Source of the DNA: Paracoccaceae bacterium
GTDB taxonomy: Bacteria > Pseudomonadota > Alphaproteobacteria > Rhodobacterales > Rhodobacteraceae
Length of the DNA stretch: 56,672 bases
Assembly (NCBI GenBank): GCA_030148745.1
Contig: JASBSV010000137.1
Coordinates: forward strand, 1 to 56,672
Direction of reading: 5' to 3'
Positions 55,054 through 56,672 of this stretch are shown here, one piece after another. Every line of letters starts with the position of its first letter. Within the stretch, counting starts at the first letter, position 1. The notes beneath the pieces were generated by a model. That model made no database searches and had not been told where the DNA came from. It worked only from the letters and a program-made list of their open reading frames with translations. The position numbers and the translations under genes were made by a program.

Positions 55054-55354
55054 TCACTCTTCTCCGTTCAGATCGGCAGGCCGGAAGTGACCCGCTACTA
55101 AGTAGAGCCCGGAATTTCGGGCGGAGAAGGCGACACACCGGTCCAGGTGCGTCGCAACAACAGTACCGCTCTGTTCGGCGATAAAGTCCAGTCGGAAATC
55201 GAGCGGTCAGGCATTGTTTTCTAGGAAGGAACCAGCGGAAAAGCGGAAGTCCGCTGCATCTGCGAAGACTTCAAGGATTCGTCCGGAAAGCAGACCTCTG
55301 CGGCAACAGCGAATTAGTTACCCACAATGAGCAAGGCACAAAGGTCTTTAGCCT
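55054..55354. other. Spacer between the recombinase cassette and the Rad50-like gene
   Basis: These 301 bp hold no convincing gene. They contain two short inverted repeats, CTACT-A-AGTAG (55095-55105) and GCCCG-GAATTT-CGGGC (55107-55122), placed 42-70 bp before the DUF3489 start and so in the right position for an operator or promoter of the cassette. Nothing else is recognised. Confidence 0.5.
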
Positions 55355-56533
55355 TTAGAGAAGACCGTATCGACCGGCGCTCGGATTGCCCGTGAACACT
55401 GTCAGAGCCACCTGCTCTTCGATGCGCTCGGGCGGATGCTGGTTCTCGATAATTATAACTTGGCTGTCCTGTCCGTGATGCTCGATGAGATAGTCGTAAA
55501 AGCGTTCTTTCAGATCTGTACCTCTCAGAGCTAGCTCTTCGTCACCTTCAGGTTTGAAATAGGCAAGCAACGGTGAATCGAGAACAACGAAGCCGGGATG
55601 CGATAGACCGTTCGACTGGCAGTATTCGAGTAGGGCAATGTTCACTGCGGCATGAGTGATCGCGCGAAGGCCCTTGCCGCAACTCGATCTTGGTTTTCCG
55701 TCGATTACGAAATCGGACGAGTCCTTGTCGTAGTACACGTGACATTCGCCAGGGAAATGCCAGGCCTTCAATATCTCGGAGATCTTTGAAGAAAACTCGT
55801 GTGCGACAGATTCAGGTATGCCAATTGTCACTTCCGAACTTGTGGACTCAGGATTGTCGTCCTCTTCGAGCAAGCCGGTCTTTCTGGCGACGAGCTTGTC
55901 ATATCGGGCAAATAGATCAGCGGCCTTTTGGGCACTGGAACGCTCCTCAACGAGCGCTGAAAATGAAGCGCGGACCTCGGTGACGTCAGGCCCGACGGAT
56001 TCCTGGATTTCTTCATTCAGCGCGTCGTAGTCGGCTTCGACGGCCTCCAAAGACACCGAGAGTTCTTCTGATTCTGCTGTCAAATCCGCAACCGTCGAGT
56101 CGAGTTCTGCCTGAAGGCGCTGAATCTTTTCGATTTCGGCTGTCGCCGCCGCAACGACGGCCTCGACATCGCCATCGCATGTTTCATCAAGGTGCTGCGC
56201 GTCCGGGTTTGCGCCGCAAAGCGGACAGACCACCCGTTCAACATGGGCAAACATCGAGCCGCTCTCTTGGATGGCGGTGAGCCTCTTGAGATCGACATCA
56301 TAGTGATCGGCAAGCAACCTGAAGCGGGCGAGAAGATCGCTGATTTCGTCGAGTCTGTCCGAGGCTTTTTGCTTTTGCTCGAACAGTTCCCTGCGCTTGC
56401 CAACAAGCTCGTCGAGGGCCTTCTGTGAAGCGGAAAGTTCTTCGCGTCGGGTTTCGATAGATCCTTCCAGCCTTTCGAGTTGCTCTTCCAGCTCTTCCCG
56501 ATCTTCGCCGAGGTCTTCGATCTCTGTCTGTAG
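55355..56533 (-). pseudogene. Rad50/SMC-like ATPase, 3' part, cut by an IS element
   Basis: The open frame gives 392 residues with no native start; it is interrupted at 56534 by an IS3-family end. A coiled coil (EDREELEEQLERLEGSIE onward) leads to a CPLCG zinc-hook-like turn, then a second coiled coil. The C-terminal ATPase lobe has the signature-like SSCGKGLRAITHAAVNIALL, Walker B-like PGFVVLDSPLLAY and VIIIENQHPPERI. This resembles ABC ATPases of conflict or defence systems (for example ABC-3C type), but the head domain lies beyond the IS. Alternative: a partial DNA-repair protein. Confidence 0.75.
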
Positions 56534-56672
56534 TGAACCGCCCCGGTTTTCCCGGAGGCTGTTTACTCCGTTTCACGCGACTTTATCGAACTCATTGCGC
56601 TGTTCATAGAACTTCTCCTCGGCCTCTGCTGGCGGAATGTTTCCGATGGGCTGAAGCAGGCGACGGTTGTTG
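56534..56672 (-). mobile_element. IS3-family insertion sequence, right end (partial)
   Basis: The terminus TGAACCGCCCCGGTTTTCCC begins at 56534 and is followed by the end of a transposase gene. The terminal bases and layout match IS3-family elements. The other end is outside the window. The three bases TAG at 56531-56533 may be the target duplication. Confidence 0.8.
56573..56672 (-). CDS. IS3-family transposase OrfB, C-terminal fragment
   Basis: Reading the minus strand from the window edge gives NNRRLLQPIGNIPPAEAEEK followed by FYEQRNEFDKVA and a TGA at 56573-56575. The RRL-x-x-IG-x-I/x-PP-AE ending is that of IS3-family DDE integrases. Only 33 residues are inside the window. Confidence 0.85.
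   Translation of the reverse strand, partial: NNRRLLQPIGNIPPAEAEEKFYEQRNEFDKVA

Noticed and set aside
55355-56317. Intact 320-residue gene starting at TTG 56317
   Set aside because: The frame continues upstream as the same coiled coil to 56533, where an IS end cuts it, so the TTG is an internal codon of a larger broken gene.

Overview
The window is GC-rich chromosomal DNA of an alphaproteobacterium, most likely a member of the Rhodobacterales (Roseobacter/Paracoccaceae group). Pointers are a Pcm-like methyltransferase, TolC and a PopZ-like acidic protein in a row, a small conserved protein of the kind seen across roseobacters, a DUF1127 protein, a divergent metF/metR pair, mreBCD-mrdA-rodA, and a KpsT/KpsE-type capsule exporter beside kdsA. 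No plasmid or replication origin genes are seen. From about 1 to 52.5 kb the content is ordinary core and metabolic genome. From the tRNA-Gln at 52.5 kb to the end it looks like a mobile or accessory island.

Layout. 0.1-3.6 kb: tRNA-Cys, then pcm-like, tolC and a PopZ-like gene. 3.6-6.3 kb: cobQ, a small membrane protein with its own terminator, and a conserved 106-residue protein. 6.3-12.7 kb: efp, convergent with a complete urease operon in the order ureD-A-B-C-(DUF1127)-E-(YrhK)-F-G. 12.7-21.6 kb: ygfZ, a glycosyltransferase, an MsbA-like ABC exporter, two PLP aminotransferases and valS. 21.9-27.6 kb: an orphan molybdenum-hydroxylase large subunit overlapping a DUF2235 alpha/beta-hydrolase, a thioesterase, and divergent metF/metR with a candidate MetR operator. 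27.6-33.7 kb: suhB, a tiny Flp-pilin-like gene, a TPR protein, tRNA-Leu, a gamma-glutamylcyclotransferase-like protein, gltX, a decayed zincin metallopeptidase and nadE. 33.8-38.0 kb: an exported 18-repeat MORN protein, a leucine leader peptide with an attenuator-like region, leuA and a short-chain dehydrogenase. 38.2-44.7 kb: the cell-shape operon mreB-mreC-mreD-mrdA-rodA, ending in a hydroxyacid dehydrogenase. 44.7-47.6 kb: an SseB-like protein, a uracil-DNA glycosylase-family protein and nhaA. 47.8-52.4 kb: kpsT-kpsE-kdsA-phosphohexomutase, a compact capsule/Kdo unit. 52.5-56.7 kb: tRNA-Gln, a DUF3489-DUF2924-serine recombinase cassette, and the 3' part of a Rad50-like ATPase gene cut by an IS3-family element that runs off the window.

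The most notable points are: a leuA leader peptide with nine leucines in 27 residues plus competing RNA stems; a roughly 33-bp dispersed repeat, five copies, all between genes; the Rad50-like (possibly defence) ATPase interrupted by an IS; a metallopeptidase pseudogene whose zinc motif has been lost; a PopZ-like protein recognisable only by its two ends; and the DUF1127 and YrhK genes inside the urease operon. All functional calls come from reading motifs by eye. No database search was run.
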